This document shows positions 34,713 through 46,765 of a stretch of DNA of 64,000 nt, piece after piece. Each line of letters opens with the position of its first letter. Positions within the stretch are counted from its first letter, which is position 1. The translations under genes and the position numbers were made by a program. The notes under the pieces are model-generated. The model searched no databases. It had not been told where the DNA came from and saw only the letters and a list, made by a program, of their open reading frames with translations. The stretch lies in the NCBI GenBank assembly GCA_022496805.1, contig CM040089.1, positions 37,308,372-37,372,371 of the forward strand, written 5' to 3'. Origin of the DNA: Pohlia nutans (Eukaryota; Streptophyta; Bryopsida; Bryales; Mniaceae).

Positions 34713-35038
34713 GAGCATATCCAGCCGCACCCCATTTTCCACTCACCAAACCTATTTCTGGATGATAATGTACATCTTATATTGTAGAGTTTGATATTTG
34801 CACACCAAATATTGTCAGAATGGCAAGCGGTGGTTCTCACATCAAACATTTTGTCCTATTCTCTAACAAGACCATGCTCTCATTTTATGAAGTTAATTTT
34901 AGTAAACTTATTCTCCGCCATTATGAATGTCCCAAGTAATAACAAAAGTAGTAGTATGTAACTGGTTGATGCACTCTATTCCGGGCACGCTTGGTGGATG
35001 TGAACTTGGTGCACAATGAGCAACTGTTAGGCATGCTC
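34713..35038. mobile_element. Tourist-like (PIF/Harbinger) MITE
   Basis: Ends GAGCATATCCAGC and ..GGCATGCTC flanked by TAA on both sides (34710-34712, 35039-35041). A TWA target of 3 bp and GAGCAT ends are typical of Tourist-like elements. No coding capacity. Confidence 0.6.
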
Positions 35039-35094
35039 TAATTAATGAGAATATTCAGCTTTGGTTATAATGCCATGGTCAAGATCTTATTTTA

Positions 35095-35426
35095 CACTAT
35101 AACAAAACATGGTAAAAAAACTGCACTCAAAATTGACTGCGGTTCTTTTTGCCACGTTTTTGTGCATGCACGCGTAGTGGGCTGTTAGCTTCTTTTGCAA
35201 TTTCTGACTACAATCTTTAGAATTTTGGGGCGCGTAATATACCGTTGGAAAGGTATTGAAAATAGCTTTTCAATGGTATATTACACGGTCCAATGTTCCA
35301 AAAATTGCAGTCGGAAATTGCAAAAAACAATGGCAGCGGTTTAGTGTGCCTGCACATAAACGTGACAAAAAGTACCGCAGTCAATTTTGAGTGCGTTTTT
35401 TTTTTTTACCATGTTTTGTTATAATG
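35095..35426. mobile_element. CACTA-type foldback MITE
   Basis: Starts CACTATAACAAAACATGG and ends with its inverse (last base pair decayed), flanked by the 3-bp duplication TTA (35092-35094, 35427-35429). The arms pair over some 75 bp and an inner hairpin fills the centre. Same family as 2881-3214. Confidence 0.8.
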
Positions 35427-36449
35427 TTACAATTGTATTTAAACTCAAACAATTTTCAAAATGCAAATACTTAGAAGGAAATAACAAAACAATAGATTGG
35501 AACAAACTTACCACCCAACTGTTATCCTTGCACAATTTAACAAAAAAAATTCATTTACTCTATATTATACTATTTTAGTATTACACTAAAAATAGAATAT
35601 CAGTAAAGAGTGAACCTTGGGATAATTTTTTTGATTGCACACTATGAATACGAGCCCGTAACATTCTAAAACATGAGGGATTAATCCTTCACTTTTAGAA
35701 TGCTATTGTAGATGGGACCTTCTACAACAACATTGATCTTCAATTGAACAACAATATTACTATAGAATAATTATTCAACTATATTGGTAGTAGGATTGTA
35801 GAAGAAGAATCAATCCCTTCAATTTCAAGAATATTATGTCCAGGCTTTGTTAATGCTAAGTTGAAAGAAGGATAAATGAGATGCTGCCATTATTTTGTGG
35901 TTGTTGATTAGAAAATTTATCCTCCTAGATTAATTTGATACTTTTGAAACCTACTTTGGAGTCCAAATCATAAAAAAATTAAAAAATCCACACCTTTCAT
36001 TAATGAGAGAACATCCAAGCAAGCATCCAAAACCACTACTTTTTGCTACTAAACACACTTATTACTGTAGCCCGGTAGTACTTTAGGCACCTTTTTGCCG
36101 AGTTTTTTTTTTCTAAAAAATAGATTTCGGCGAAAATGAATACTCTCTGAAATCCAATTTTTTCTTTACGATTGTTTTGAAAAAAAAATTCCAAAATTTT
36201 TGGCATCTAATTTAGAATTATGTTCCACTGAAGGTACTACGTGGCTACAATATTATTAAACTCAACAAAATTTTATATTTTTTGTTGGCAATATAAAGAG
36301 GCTTTCAATACACCAAAAAATGTTGTCATTTAGATATTGTGTGTAAAACGTTATGAAGGGTCAAAGTGTTTTTTTGGAAAATATTCTAAAAACCATTTTC
36401 TTTATAGAAGTCAATATTGAGTAAGGTGATGTATATCGGATGAAGCTGG
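35427..36449. other. Intergenic; nothing recognised
   Basis: AT-rich, no frame over 63 codons. Confidence 0.5.
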
Positions 36450-36465
36450 CGCTTTTGGATCACTA

Positions 36466-36707
36466 ATGTTTTTTTTTTTTTTTGGCACACATCGCAATTT
36501 TGCCATGACAACCAAATAAATTCACCTTTTCCCTACTAGTGACAATGAGGACAACATCCTTCCTTCATGAAACCAAGTAGTAAAGCCCGGACTTTTGATA
36601 TTAGTAGAATTTGAACCGCCAATCTCATGGGTCCAAAGCAAGTCAACATCCGAAGTATCACTTAGGATCGGGGGGTACTTTAAGAAGATTTTGTTCAAGA
36701 TCACTTA
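36466..36707 (-). mobile_element. SINE-like retroposon with target duplication
   Basis: Flanked by 16-bp near-identical direct repeats CGCTTTTGGATCACTA (36450-36465) and CGCTTTTGGAGTACTA (36708-36723). On the minus strand it ends in a run of A (T run at 36469-36484 on +) and carries GGCGGTTCAAATTCTAC, a match to the RNA polymerase III box B. The A box is not clear. Confidence 0.65.
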
Positions 36708-36723
36708 CGCTTTTGGAGTACTA

Positions 36724-37839
36724 GGGCTTTCATATCTCTCCACCTTATAGCGTGATTCCATGTGAGACTCATCCCTAGCCACATTTCCATTTAAATGCCT
36801 AAATCAACCTACTAGGGATTTTTTGCTTATTATAATAAGTTAACTTGGGATGTGGCTCACATATACATAGGTCTTTATCCCTTACCATTCAACACTCTGT
36901 TTTCTTTGTTGATTAACAGATTGGAAATTGATTTTCTTGTCCGCTGTACGTATTTTTCTGAGTATTTTGCAGCATGAAAATTTTATCCAACATTTTCCAG
37001 GAAGTTACCTCTCATTTAGTGAAAGAGTGACTAAAAAACTTGCAAGTATGTATTTTTGATATAAAGATTTGTGTGTTGGTATCATTTTGAGGAAAAAAAT
37101 GAGGTCACCTACACATCCTTTCTTCAAACCTTGGTTCAGGGCTCCATAAACTTTGTTCACTAATACGAGATATTTCATTGTGAAATTCTTGTTCACATAC
37201 AATGGATATTATCGCTACCAAAAAAAGAACTAAGTGGCAGAGGTAGCTCAACTCCTACTTTGATCCCCCAAACCTCGGGGAAGTCACTTAGTGTAAATTT
37301 TGGGTACATATGAGCAAACAAAGGGTATTTAATGGGGGGCTATGAAATAATTGGAATATTCTAATATTTATAGTCTATTTAGGGTATATTCTACATATTA
37401 TAAGAATATTCCTAAAATATTCCCAAATTGGTTTTAAAACACCCTATATTACTTCTACAATTTATAATTTTTATCTCAAATGAATAAAAGACACCCTATA
37501 TTTGTTCTCTAAATTCTTGACAGTGACTTCTCCGGGCCCCAAACTAATGTGGGAGGGCTGACACTCTCCAATCTCAAAGCACAAACTTATGCCAAGTGGT
37601 GGACATTTGGGAGAAGGGATCTAATAGTCAAAACCATTGTTGATAAACATCAAAATTTAGGAAAATGTATCGAAGAGGATCAAATGAGGTGTGGATGGCA
37701 CTATGCTGGCAGATTAATGACTGATGCCATAACATATTCTAATATTGATCTTCCGCGGCTACTTCCAATTTTCGAAATGAGTTACTTTCATGAATTGATT
37801 TCAGCCGCTTATACATGAATTGAATTCTAACTTGTGCAT
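36724..37839. other. Intergenic; possible LINE remnant
   Basis: The + frame at 37549-37818 begins GGLTLSNLKAQTYAKWW, faintly like the GGLGL..LK.QN.A.L.KW segment after the RT domain of plant L1 elements. Too short to call. Confidence 0.25.
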
Positions 37840-38305
37840 TGTTAACGGTAAAATAGTAACTACCGGTAGTCTACCGACTTGGTTTTTTACTACTCCGGTA
37901 ATTTTCCAAGTTACTACAGAAAGTAGATCTAGGAAAGCCTTTTTTACCGATTTGACAGTTAGGTCAGATCGGGTTGTACTTTGTATATAAACAAGAGAGC
38001 CAAACTCCTGGGCAGGGCACATTTTTCCGAACTCTAGTTTTATTTTTCTCTTTACTTTAATTCAATTTTCTTTTCTGCCTTCACTCCTTTTGAGTACTAT
38101 CACCTCGGTACTCGTGTTATTTTGTTCCCCTGACTATCTAGCATGAGGTTTGTACTAACTACCGAGTGCAGGTCGGTAACTGAAATAAGTTCTGTATTCT
38201 GATCCTCATTGAATTTAGTCCAGAAGTCTTGTATTCTGAATATTTCTCGTTTCTATAGGCTCAGTAGTTAGATACCGAACCGTTGTAGAAAGGGAGGGGT
38301 TACTA
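37840..38305. repeat. Solo LTR of an LTR retrotransposon
   Basis: 466 bp starting TGTTAACGG and ending GGTTACTA, flanked by the 5-bp direct repeat TGCAT (37835-37839, 38306-38310). A TATATAAA box lies at 37984-37991, followed by a T/C-rich stretch as in an R/U5 region. No primer-binding site, gag or pol adjoins it, which fits recombination to a solo LTR. The 3' end is TA rather than the usual CA. Confidence 0.6.
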
Positions 38306-38310
38306 TGCAT

Positions 38311-40600
38311 CACAATCTACCTCAATGCCTGGTCCACAAACTGCTGCCGCATAAAGCATCAACACGGTGATCGTAAATGTAGCAACAATTGGTCAAATAT
38401 CGAAGCTTCCATGGCAATCTCTAATCAATGCATAATCTTGCAAGAGGGCGTGAATATCATCAAGACTTAGGCAATGGAAGAAAGTTACAGCACCATTCAA
38501 GCACAATGATTGTACAAGCTCCTCAACCACAATTTGTTACATGCCTTGCACGTGACGCATGGCTTGTCAAAGTAGAGTAGTCTTGCTGGACTTTGCTTCC
38601 TCTGGAATAGTCGTGTTGCTACCACATTCGGATGGAAACGTCGATGTCTCGAGGCAGATCCACTCCGAGGTTTCTCTTCAGCATCAACAACTAGCTGCGG
38701 ACGCAATGGTAGGTCGATGTTGCTGAGGCCCTACCCACTGCTTGGGGTGATGAACAATGGAGCGAGGAGTGAACCATATCAAGTCATTTGAGCGGAGAGA
38801 ACTGAGGCTCTCCACAATGTGATTGCGTTGGGGATCCAGGTGCCGCTGGAGATCTTATTGATTGCGGAAGTGCGGTTGTGTTCGGATACAACGGGAGTGG
38901 ACAAAAGGGCAAAAAACGACTATACTGAGATTGAGCGGCCGGCTAGTCTCGACACCATTTGCAAGACTCAAGAAACAAAGGAAGGAGACGAGGAGGTGCT
39001 AAGTTTCGAAGACGGCCAATCGACACGCTCCGCTGTCCTTTAGCAAATAGTGAAGACGAGTATTTTGATGATCTTCTACATCACGAGGGGAGCGACGGCT
39101 GTAGTTTCCAAGAGAATAAAAGTGCGACCGATGATGAAGATGGAGCAATGGAGGACTTGGACGAGGAGGGTGAAGGCTAGGAAGACGTTGTCGACAAAGA
39201 GAGCCAGTCAGAGAGAGTGCTCAGACAGTATCAGTCACCCCAAGTTTGGATAACTTTTGTTTATTTAAGAGTCAAAACAATTCACATACATGTCTGTTAC
39301 CATGATATATGGTATATTAAAGCTCTGCCAGTAAGATATCAACTAATACATATTTAGTAGGGTCCGATCAAACAACATGTAGTCGTTTGTGACTGGGAAG
39401 GTTGTAGGGTCCTAGTTTCAACAAAAGAGGCATGTATATTACGGTGTTAACATTATGACATCAAGAAGATGATCCAGAAGCGTAATATTTCCAATCATAA
39501 GGTGAAAGATCGTGCATGCAAGTACATTAGATCAAGAAACGGCTATCAAGAATTGTGCCAACCAAGGGTATGAGGGCAAGGATCGTTCTCATGTTTGTAC
39601 AGAAAGTAGTGGTATCAATGAAAACTAAGCAACTAAAAGCGATTGTCTAGCATAGTGGAAAGAGTTCAAGGTAGGAAACACATATTCTTGCAGGCAGAGT
39701 GTCGTGAGCAATTTTGAGAAGTCATGTTTCACTTGTGCCCATGTCCACAACAGACAAGAATGAGTGTTAGTGGATGCACATCAAGTGTCAATAGCAAAAC
39801 TTTATGTTGTTATCCAAGCCTAAAATTTAATCAGACATATAGCAAACAAGAAATTAGAAATGGTGTCTGAAGTTGAACGTGCAATGACAATAAAATCAAA
39901 GTCCGGCCATTACACTTTTTCAACTCTCTATTCTAAGCAAACGACATGGCACTTATAGTGTCATCTCTGTGTCCATTGGGTAGCTCAATCTGTGGTATAG
40001 AAGGCTCCAATGTGAGGTAAAAAAGCGCATCAGTAAATGCAGAGCTACACGAGCGAGAGAATGTTTTAAATTGAGCAGGGACGGTCCATAACCCTATATG
40101 AACCCTGCGGCTTCAGGCAACGGGATCGGCAGAGACAACATTTACAGTCTTGCGGTGCAGGCGGGTATTAACCGGGGTATTGTCTACCAAAGACCAATAA
40201 CCCGGGTACTAACCTGTCTCGGTGGGAGGGGCAACCTCATGTTATGGTCTCACCCAATCATATGACTGGTAGGAGCATGTAGTATAGATGTAGACCATGT
40301 GTGGATAAAAAAACTCATGTTCCACAAGGAATCCATATGGCCGTATTATTTGATTATTTGTGCGGTTATGTGATAAAGAAAAGAATCTACATATTTGTAA
40401 AGTATGCTATTTAGTGTCTAAATAATGGTGTACAAGACACAACATGGTTTAGACTAGAGAGAGAGAGAGAATGCAACAACTCATCATGTAGGAACAATTT
40501 GTGTATCCGACGGTCAAATGTCATCTATAAAAGTAATGGTGTACTATGTTAGTTTGAGCTAATGTGTTATCGGTTGATAAACTGGATGGTGGTATCAATA
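38311..40600. other. Unassigned region, locally GC-richer
   Basis: 38330-39250 is less AT-rich than its surroundings. It holds an acidic + frame (38959-39180, DDEDGAMEDLDEEGEG tail), an overlapping + frame at 38819-39043, and a minus-strand segment reading SLDDIHALLQDYALIRDCHG near 38400-38470. None matches a family I know. It could be the 3' part of the Penelope-like element or a host fragment. Confidence 0.3.
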
Positions 40601-40623
40601 TTGATTTTAGTGGCAGGGAATGC

Positions 40624-43600
40624 TCATGTCAATAACCAGTTAGTAATCCGATTCTGTAATCTCTTTGTTAAGAAGCCATTGCTTTCGAGAGTATGAATCA
40701 GAAGCATAATCTTTTGTACTGCTAATGCACTATTGTTAGAGATGTATAAAATAGAGAACACCTGTGAAATAATGATGTGATAAGATTGACTCATGGGTCT
40801 GTTGGAGTGAAATTTGATGAATTGAGTATATTTGAAGGGAAGAGTCTGCCTCTCATTAAATTTCCTCATTATGAAGTGTTCAAGTCGATCTATGTCAAGA
40901 TCAAAGTGTAAGTTCATAAAATGGGCCGAAATGCCACGTGAAGGGTCATTGGGAGCATAAGTGCTAACTTCAGTTTTAATTTCAAATATATGTAGTGGAT
41001 GAATCCAATATGAATTATTAGAAGTACGGGGTTGTTGAGGAGAAAGAAATCCCTGTGGATTTCCAACATTTATCCAACAAATATCATCAATATACCGAAA
41101 GACATCAAAATTTGTTCATCAGATCCTTCCGATCTAAAGAATCTAAGCGTTGAATAAAACGCACGTCGTAGGTTGTCAGATAAATATTGCACCATAATGG
41201 TAGACATGAAAATCCCATTGCAATATCTCGTGTCTGTCTCCAGACCCGATCACCAAGTGCTACAAAGTAGTGGTTAATTAACTATAAATGTAGAGATAAC
41301 AAACGTTCTTGTGGCATTGGTATCCAATATCCAATCTTGGGTTGCAGCGTTCCCCATTAGGCAAATACTAGTGATCCATTAGAAGAGGGTTTGACCCAAA
41401 GTCTGGTTTCCATTTTCAAGTGTAGCAATGAAGCTTACTGGAATCTAATTCGTAACATGAATTCTAGGGCATCAAGTAGGTTATCATGACTAGGAAGGGG
41501 AATAGATTCATAGCATTTGGTAACATTGGCGACATAGATGTCAAACATCCGATCAGGTAGATTCAAGGTGACGTGTAACACTGAATCTACAGTCTAATAT
41601 AACAAGGTGTTGGCTTCGAGGAAGCTACGGTATCCAACATCTTTCTTACGTGCCCATGACTTGAAAGAGTCAAGGACCACCACAGTAGTGACTGTGAGTA
41701 GTAGGGCAATGTTGCTATACACTGTGTAGAAAACATTAGTCAACCAACGATAGGTATGCTTGTGTTGTTTGTAGGTAGCCATTAGAAATGGTAGCGAACT
41801 ATAGGACGGCGGTGATTCAAGTCTTGTTTGACCAGATCAAATATGGCGGTAGGTAAGGCCCAACGTATATCACTCATACATGGAATGAAGTCGATTTCCA
41901 TAAGTCTTTGGTAGGCCTGTAACATGATGTGACAGATGTATAGAAAGCACGCATTGCTGATAGCCTTATCGAGTCCAGAAATGTGCAAGTGTGACAAGAG
42001 CCATTGGAGCTCATTGTTCACAGCGAGCATTGCAAAGAGTTCAAGACTTGACTCTTTGAAGCTAAACTTTTTGGCTCGGGCTGCCATGAGTAATATATTA
42101 AGGCAGTTTTCTCTGAGAAATACAAAAGTTGTGTTTAGATCGAGATTGTAGTTTTTTAGGTTCAAAATAGTGTAAAGTTGTGTGAAGACATCATCTGTTA
42201 CATCCAGTGCTTCTCAAAATTTAGGAGGCCTTATTGAAATGTGGTTGAGGCTTTGTGTAAGAGCAGCCTGTAAGCGTGGGTTTTGTATGAGGTACATGTC
42301 CATAGACCGAATATGCGGCATGAGTTTGCAAAAAACAGAGCCCTAAGCGGATCTAAAAATGGACGGAAGCGTAATATAGAAGAACAGGCACATAACACAT
42401 TTGCATCAAGGAGATGAAAAAAGGTGAAGTATTTGAAAACCAAAACATTAGGAGAAATCTGGGTTCTCCAAAAGGCCCTGAGGTTTCTCACGTGCCAGAA
42501 ATTTTGGAGTATGCCGGTCACTTTTTGAGGCTGGCACCAATGGTGCCACAACGCTGCCAGCACTGCGGGGAGAGTGGGTCGACCCAATCGTTGCGAGGAA
42601 GCGCGTGTGTGCCTCGAAAGAGACGCTGTCGGGGCTGACAAGAATGCACCTCCGGCGCACAAAGCCCAAACATCTCTGAATGCTGGCAGGAGCATTTGCA
42701 TTTTAGAGTCACGCTTCAGTTCCAGCGAACTTACCATTGTGCGAGCGAACTTCCTTCCCGAGTTCAATTCTAAGTGGGCTGACAAGAATCTAATCTTCCA
42801 CTTAGTAACTCACTCTGCCAAGATCCTTCATTGCTGGTGCAAAGCAGTAAATACAATGAGAGGGTCGTTTGCCAAACACCGTCGACACGTCAAAGCCAAC
42901 AAAGCCCCCGGCTGTCCATGCAATTCGCTTCTGACAGTGTCAGTTCACGCAATCAACTCTACGAGCAGCGACGGGAACTCACAGCTCTACCATCGGAGGG
43001 GCGTTTGGGCAAACAAGTCACCTAACCCGGGCTGTCTTACAGGGCCTTTTGGAGACCCCAAATTTCTTCTAATGAAGGTTTATAAAACTTAGTAGTTAGG
43101 TCGTGATCATAGGACCGTGAAAAAGCAATATACTCAAGAGAAATATGTTTTGAAAGCCCAAAATGATAAAGAACTTCACTGAAAATTTGGCGGAGATTTA
43201 GCCACTCCAACGCCTTGCTACAGTAGAAAATGTGCAAGTATCGTATGCCTTGTTTATCCAAAATCCTATGGAGCTTCGTCATGCTGTAAGAGTCTTTGAT
43301 TAAAATCTTGTTTGGTTGTCTTGCACAAAAGAACATCACCAATCTTCACTGATCGATGTCATCCCAATTCAATGATTTGGCCTTCATTGCAGCACGATCA
43401 AAGCGAGGAGTCGTGCCTATAGATATCGTCCCATGACAAGCTGGAATAGGGGACCGAGAAGTCGAAATAGAGAAAATTGGAGATGGACCTTGGGAGCGTG
43501 AATAAGTTGGTTCTAGTAACTGCGCCGAGGCTATTTGGCAAAAGGCAGGTGATGTATGGTTAGAGGCGTTCATGAAAAAAAAAAGGCTTTGTTTGTGTTT

Positions 43601-44410
43601 TGCCCATTGCCACCTCATGCCTGTGGCATGTGCTGGGTAGAACGAATCAGTTGTAGGTCGCGGCTGGTGGGTCGAAACTTCATGTTATAGCCGCGTTGGC
43701 CACTGCAAGCCCCACGTTAGAATCCTCTGTCTCTTGAGTCACGGTGTAGGACCATCGTGAGAGAGGAGTCTGGACTAGCATTACAGTTGTTTGATCCACA
43801 TGCTCTTTTGCATGTAGCTCTAGGGCTGAGTGTACCAGGGTTGATGATAGAACATCCAAATAGATTGAGTAACCGCTCGATCTTTCTGATTGCCATGCTA
43901 TCCGGATGTCGGGACAACACCTTTGCATTTGGATCCAATTTGAGCTCCATAGATGCTTCCACCATGAGTTCCTAGGAATATGCAAAAGCTACTTAGTAGC
44001 GTACTACCACGCGTGCTGCTTCTAAGAGCCAGGTGAGAAATGCCATGAATTTTGACGCCACAATCGAGAAGTCTGTGTTGGGAAAGAAGGTACCAAGGTT
44101 ATTGACTATGAACCAAGTAGCATAATCAAACCACATGATATCCTCTATGCATCCCGTCTTAGCATCCTTAAGGCATAGTCACCTCAAATAAAGGCATTGG
44201 ACATTCCATAAGGCGGAGGTAAACTTGTCGTTCCTATTGTACCCCATTTGCAGATCGTGCTTTGTATGGATTTTTAGTTCTTGGTGGTGATACTTACAGT
44301 GATCATAAAGTGCTAGTGGGAAACTACTAGGAATATCTTGTGGGTCTCTGAGTAAACCAATATTGTGCACTACATTAGCTTTCAGTGCTTCTACCTCATT
44401 AGTGCTCATA
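40624..44410 (-). pseudogene. Decayed Penelope-like element (reverse transcriptase)
   Basis: Minus-strand frames, broken by stops and frameshifts, add up to the reverse transcriptase of a Penelope-like retroelement. From N to C: DKQGIRYLHIFYCSKALEWL.. (43037-43342), YKQHKHTYRWLTNVF (41594-41782), VTKCYESIPLPSHDNLLDAL (about 41455-41530), GDRVWRQTRDIAMGFSCLPL (about 41200-41260), the catalytic FRYIDD (YIDD at 41083-41094) and FIKFHSNRPMSQSYH (about 40800). The motif A position that normally holds a catalytic Asp reads Asn (codon 41525-41527). In-frame stops interrupt the region between motifs A and B. No GIY-YIG nuclease was recognised downstream. The 5' part (43.4-44.4 kb) is assigned only by position. 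An inactive relic. Confidence 0.7.
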
Positions 44411-44969
44411 TTAGTCTAAGTATGCCATATGTGAATCGAGATGGGAACCAAGAGATTGATATTCGGAAGCCCCCAATAACGGTGTCTTTTCTAAACAACT
44501 TCGTACTCAACAGATCGAGTTGGAGTAAAGGGGACCACCGGGCCTTTTCCTTGATGAAGTCAGTTGTGCGAGATCGATTTCCTCCTGGGAAGTTCGGATT
44601 GATGAAACTAAGTCTTCGAGGACCGCTTTTTGAGCTTGAGGGATGATGCTTTGGACAGGTGATGAAAAAATGAGGCTAAATTTAGTAAATATGCAAAATT
44701 GGTGCTTTCGACAAGTGATGAAAAAGAGATGCTAAATTTAGTAAATACACATGTTTTAGTAAATTGTACATTCTAAGGAAATTGGAAAGAGAATTGGTAC
44801 AGGGAGGGGAGGGAATCGGGCAGCTTAAGACCTTGATGCATACGAGAGCTGGCAGCTCTTAGAGTTGTTCAATAGTGTTTTTTGGTTGTTCACGTTACCC
44901 AAGGGGCAACTCTAAAAAAAACATTAATCCTTTGGCACGCCCTTTCAGGACCCTCTTGACGTTTAAGGT
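44411..44969. other. Intergenic; short direct repeat and element ends
   Basis: TGATGAAAAA..GCTAAATTTAGTAAATA occurs twice (44659, 44717). TTAATCCTTTGGCACGCC (44924) and CTTGACGTTTAAGG (44956) look like decayed ends of family C and J elements. Confidence 0.4.
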
Positions 44970-46316
44970 TTAACCTTTTGACACACCAACGTCTATATCC
45001 TGGACGCCGAATGATTTTTGATGCGCCCCTTCAAACATACAATGATGTTTTTTATCCATCCAAAATTCTCTTGATTCTTGTGCTAGTTGACTACCATTTG
45101 TATGGTATGGATCTTCAAAATAAGATATCATGAATTTTTTTTAAATATCAAAAGTGGTTTATATCAAGTTTCATTCTTAGTTCATATAGTGAGATCTTAA
45201 GAATGGTTTTCCAAAATAAGTAGAATCAAATAATGAACATTGTATCATCTCATAGTGCACATTATTTCAAATTTATTACAATTTTTTTAATTTAAAAATG
45301 TTAATTTTTGATTTTATATTGAATTTCAAAAGAAAACCTTGAAAATTAAATTTAATAATATTAATAAAAAATATGATAAATCCAACTATACAGATGTGCT
45401 CTACACATTGAGATTTACAACTTTTCTTTATAGATCAACTTCATTTATGTAATCCATCAAACATTTTAGAACACATCTTTGAAATTGGTAGAGGAACTGG
45501 ACGTTAACCCTTCAACGCTTTGGATAATATAGTTGGGTTCACTGGATTTCACTAGGTTTTTCCACTATCATTGATACTACTAGAAATAGGATGGATTAAA
45601 TTAGAAGGTAACTGTACAATTGTATTCCCAACTGAGTGGATACATTTTGCTAAAATTAGAGAATTAGCTGATGGTGGGACTGGAAGATTATAGTATGTCT
45701 TTGAACTGTATAATGCACAGTCAAAAATGAGATATTGGAGGGTGTGTGACTTCAAAGTTAAATAGAATTTGGGTTAAATTTTCTAAAATGAAAGTGAAGA
45801 TGTTCAGCAATGACCTATGTCAACACCTCTCTGCTACAATATTTCATATTAAGAACGGACTCACACATATGATTATTGTGAATTTTATAAGTGGAAGTGA
45901 CTTATCCATGCACGGATTAGGACAAAAATTTATATGTTAAAATATGAAAGGATTTGGTGCATGAATCAAGATTGGAATACATAACATGAACAAAAGAACA
46001 CAATCCAAAAAAATAAAACAAGATAACAAACTTCCAAACACAAGAAATACCACATAGTACATGTGTTGTATTTGTAAGTATTTATTGTGTTCACAAGTAT
46101 TTGCAGTATTTTCGCGTTTTGTTCATAGGTATTTTGAAAGTTGCACAACTCCAAATTGAAAATTTCTTTTTCTAAAAGATGTGTATTATAAGTCTCCAAA
46201 TCTTAACTTCACAATTCAAAATCCAATTCTTCACGACAAATTTTCCGTTATTCGCGTTTTCGACACATCAAGGATCACAAAATGGACACTTTAGCACTAA
46301 AGGGTTAGAGGGTTAA
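44970..46316. mobile_element. TTAA element, family C, reversed, split by a family B element
   Basis: TTAA at 44970-44973, then CCTTTTGACACACCAACGTC, which is the right end of family C read in reverse. The other end reads ..GAACTGGACG-TTAA at 45498-45507 and resumes after the nested element as AGGG-TTAA (46309-46316). Without the insert it is about 540 bp, like the copy at 6818. Confidence 0.7.
45504..46308. mobile_element. TTAA element, family B, nested in family C
   Basis: TTAA at 45504-45507 and decayed TTAG at 46305-46308. The right end, TTTAGCACTAAAGGG, is the reverse of the family B left end (CCCTTTAGTGCC). Interior matches the copies at 3453 and 19567, including a TCTAGAAAAAGA segment. 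Confidence 0.7.
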
Positions 46317-46321
46317 GGGTT

Positions 46322-46765
46322 AGAGCATCCCTATGCCTACACGCTAGAGATGACTTGCTGAAATTATTCATTTACATTTGAAGAGCCCTTACACTTACAC
46401 TCCCCCACCCTTGCACGCCCCTCACACATCAAAAGTGCACATCAAATAGTCAATGGACCAATCACAAGCAGAATGTGGGGATATAGTCAACTAAATAGTG
46501 ATTTGAAGGGCCATTTCTTAACACGCTAGGATTGAGAGTCAGAGCATCCCCACTCCTACATGCTAGAGATGACTCGCTCAAATTATTCATTTACATTTGA
46601 AGAGCCCTTGCACTTACACTCCCCCACCCTTGGAGGCCCCTCACACATCAAAAGTGCACATTAAATAGTCAATGGACCAATCACAAGTAGAATGTGAGGA
46701 TGTAGTCAACTAAATAGTGATTTGAAGGGCCATTTCTTGACACGCTAGGATCCAGAGTCAAGAGG
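46322..46765. repeat. Two tandem copies of a ~219-bp unit
   Basis: Unit starts AGAGCATCCC at 46322 and again at 46541, and ends near CACGCTAGGAT. The two copies are nearly the same. The AGAGCATC start resembles the Tourist-like ends elsewhere in the window, so this may be a duplicated element of that type. Confidence 0.7.

Noticed and set aside
37230..37300. tRNA gene
   Set aside because: AGTGGCAGAGGTAGCTCA looks like a D-arm, but no anticodon arm or T-arm follows; no complete tRNA was found anywhere in the window.
42231..43092. 172-184-codon frames on both strands in the Penelope-like region
   Set aside because: Frames in this block compete on both strands and do not match the RT frame; they are by-products of the decayed element.
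46322..46765. CRISPR-like or satellite array
   Set aside because: Only two ~219-bp copies without spacers, in plant nuclear DNA; a simple tandem duplication explains it.
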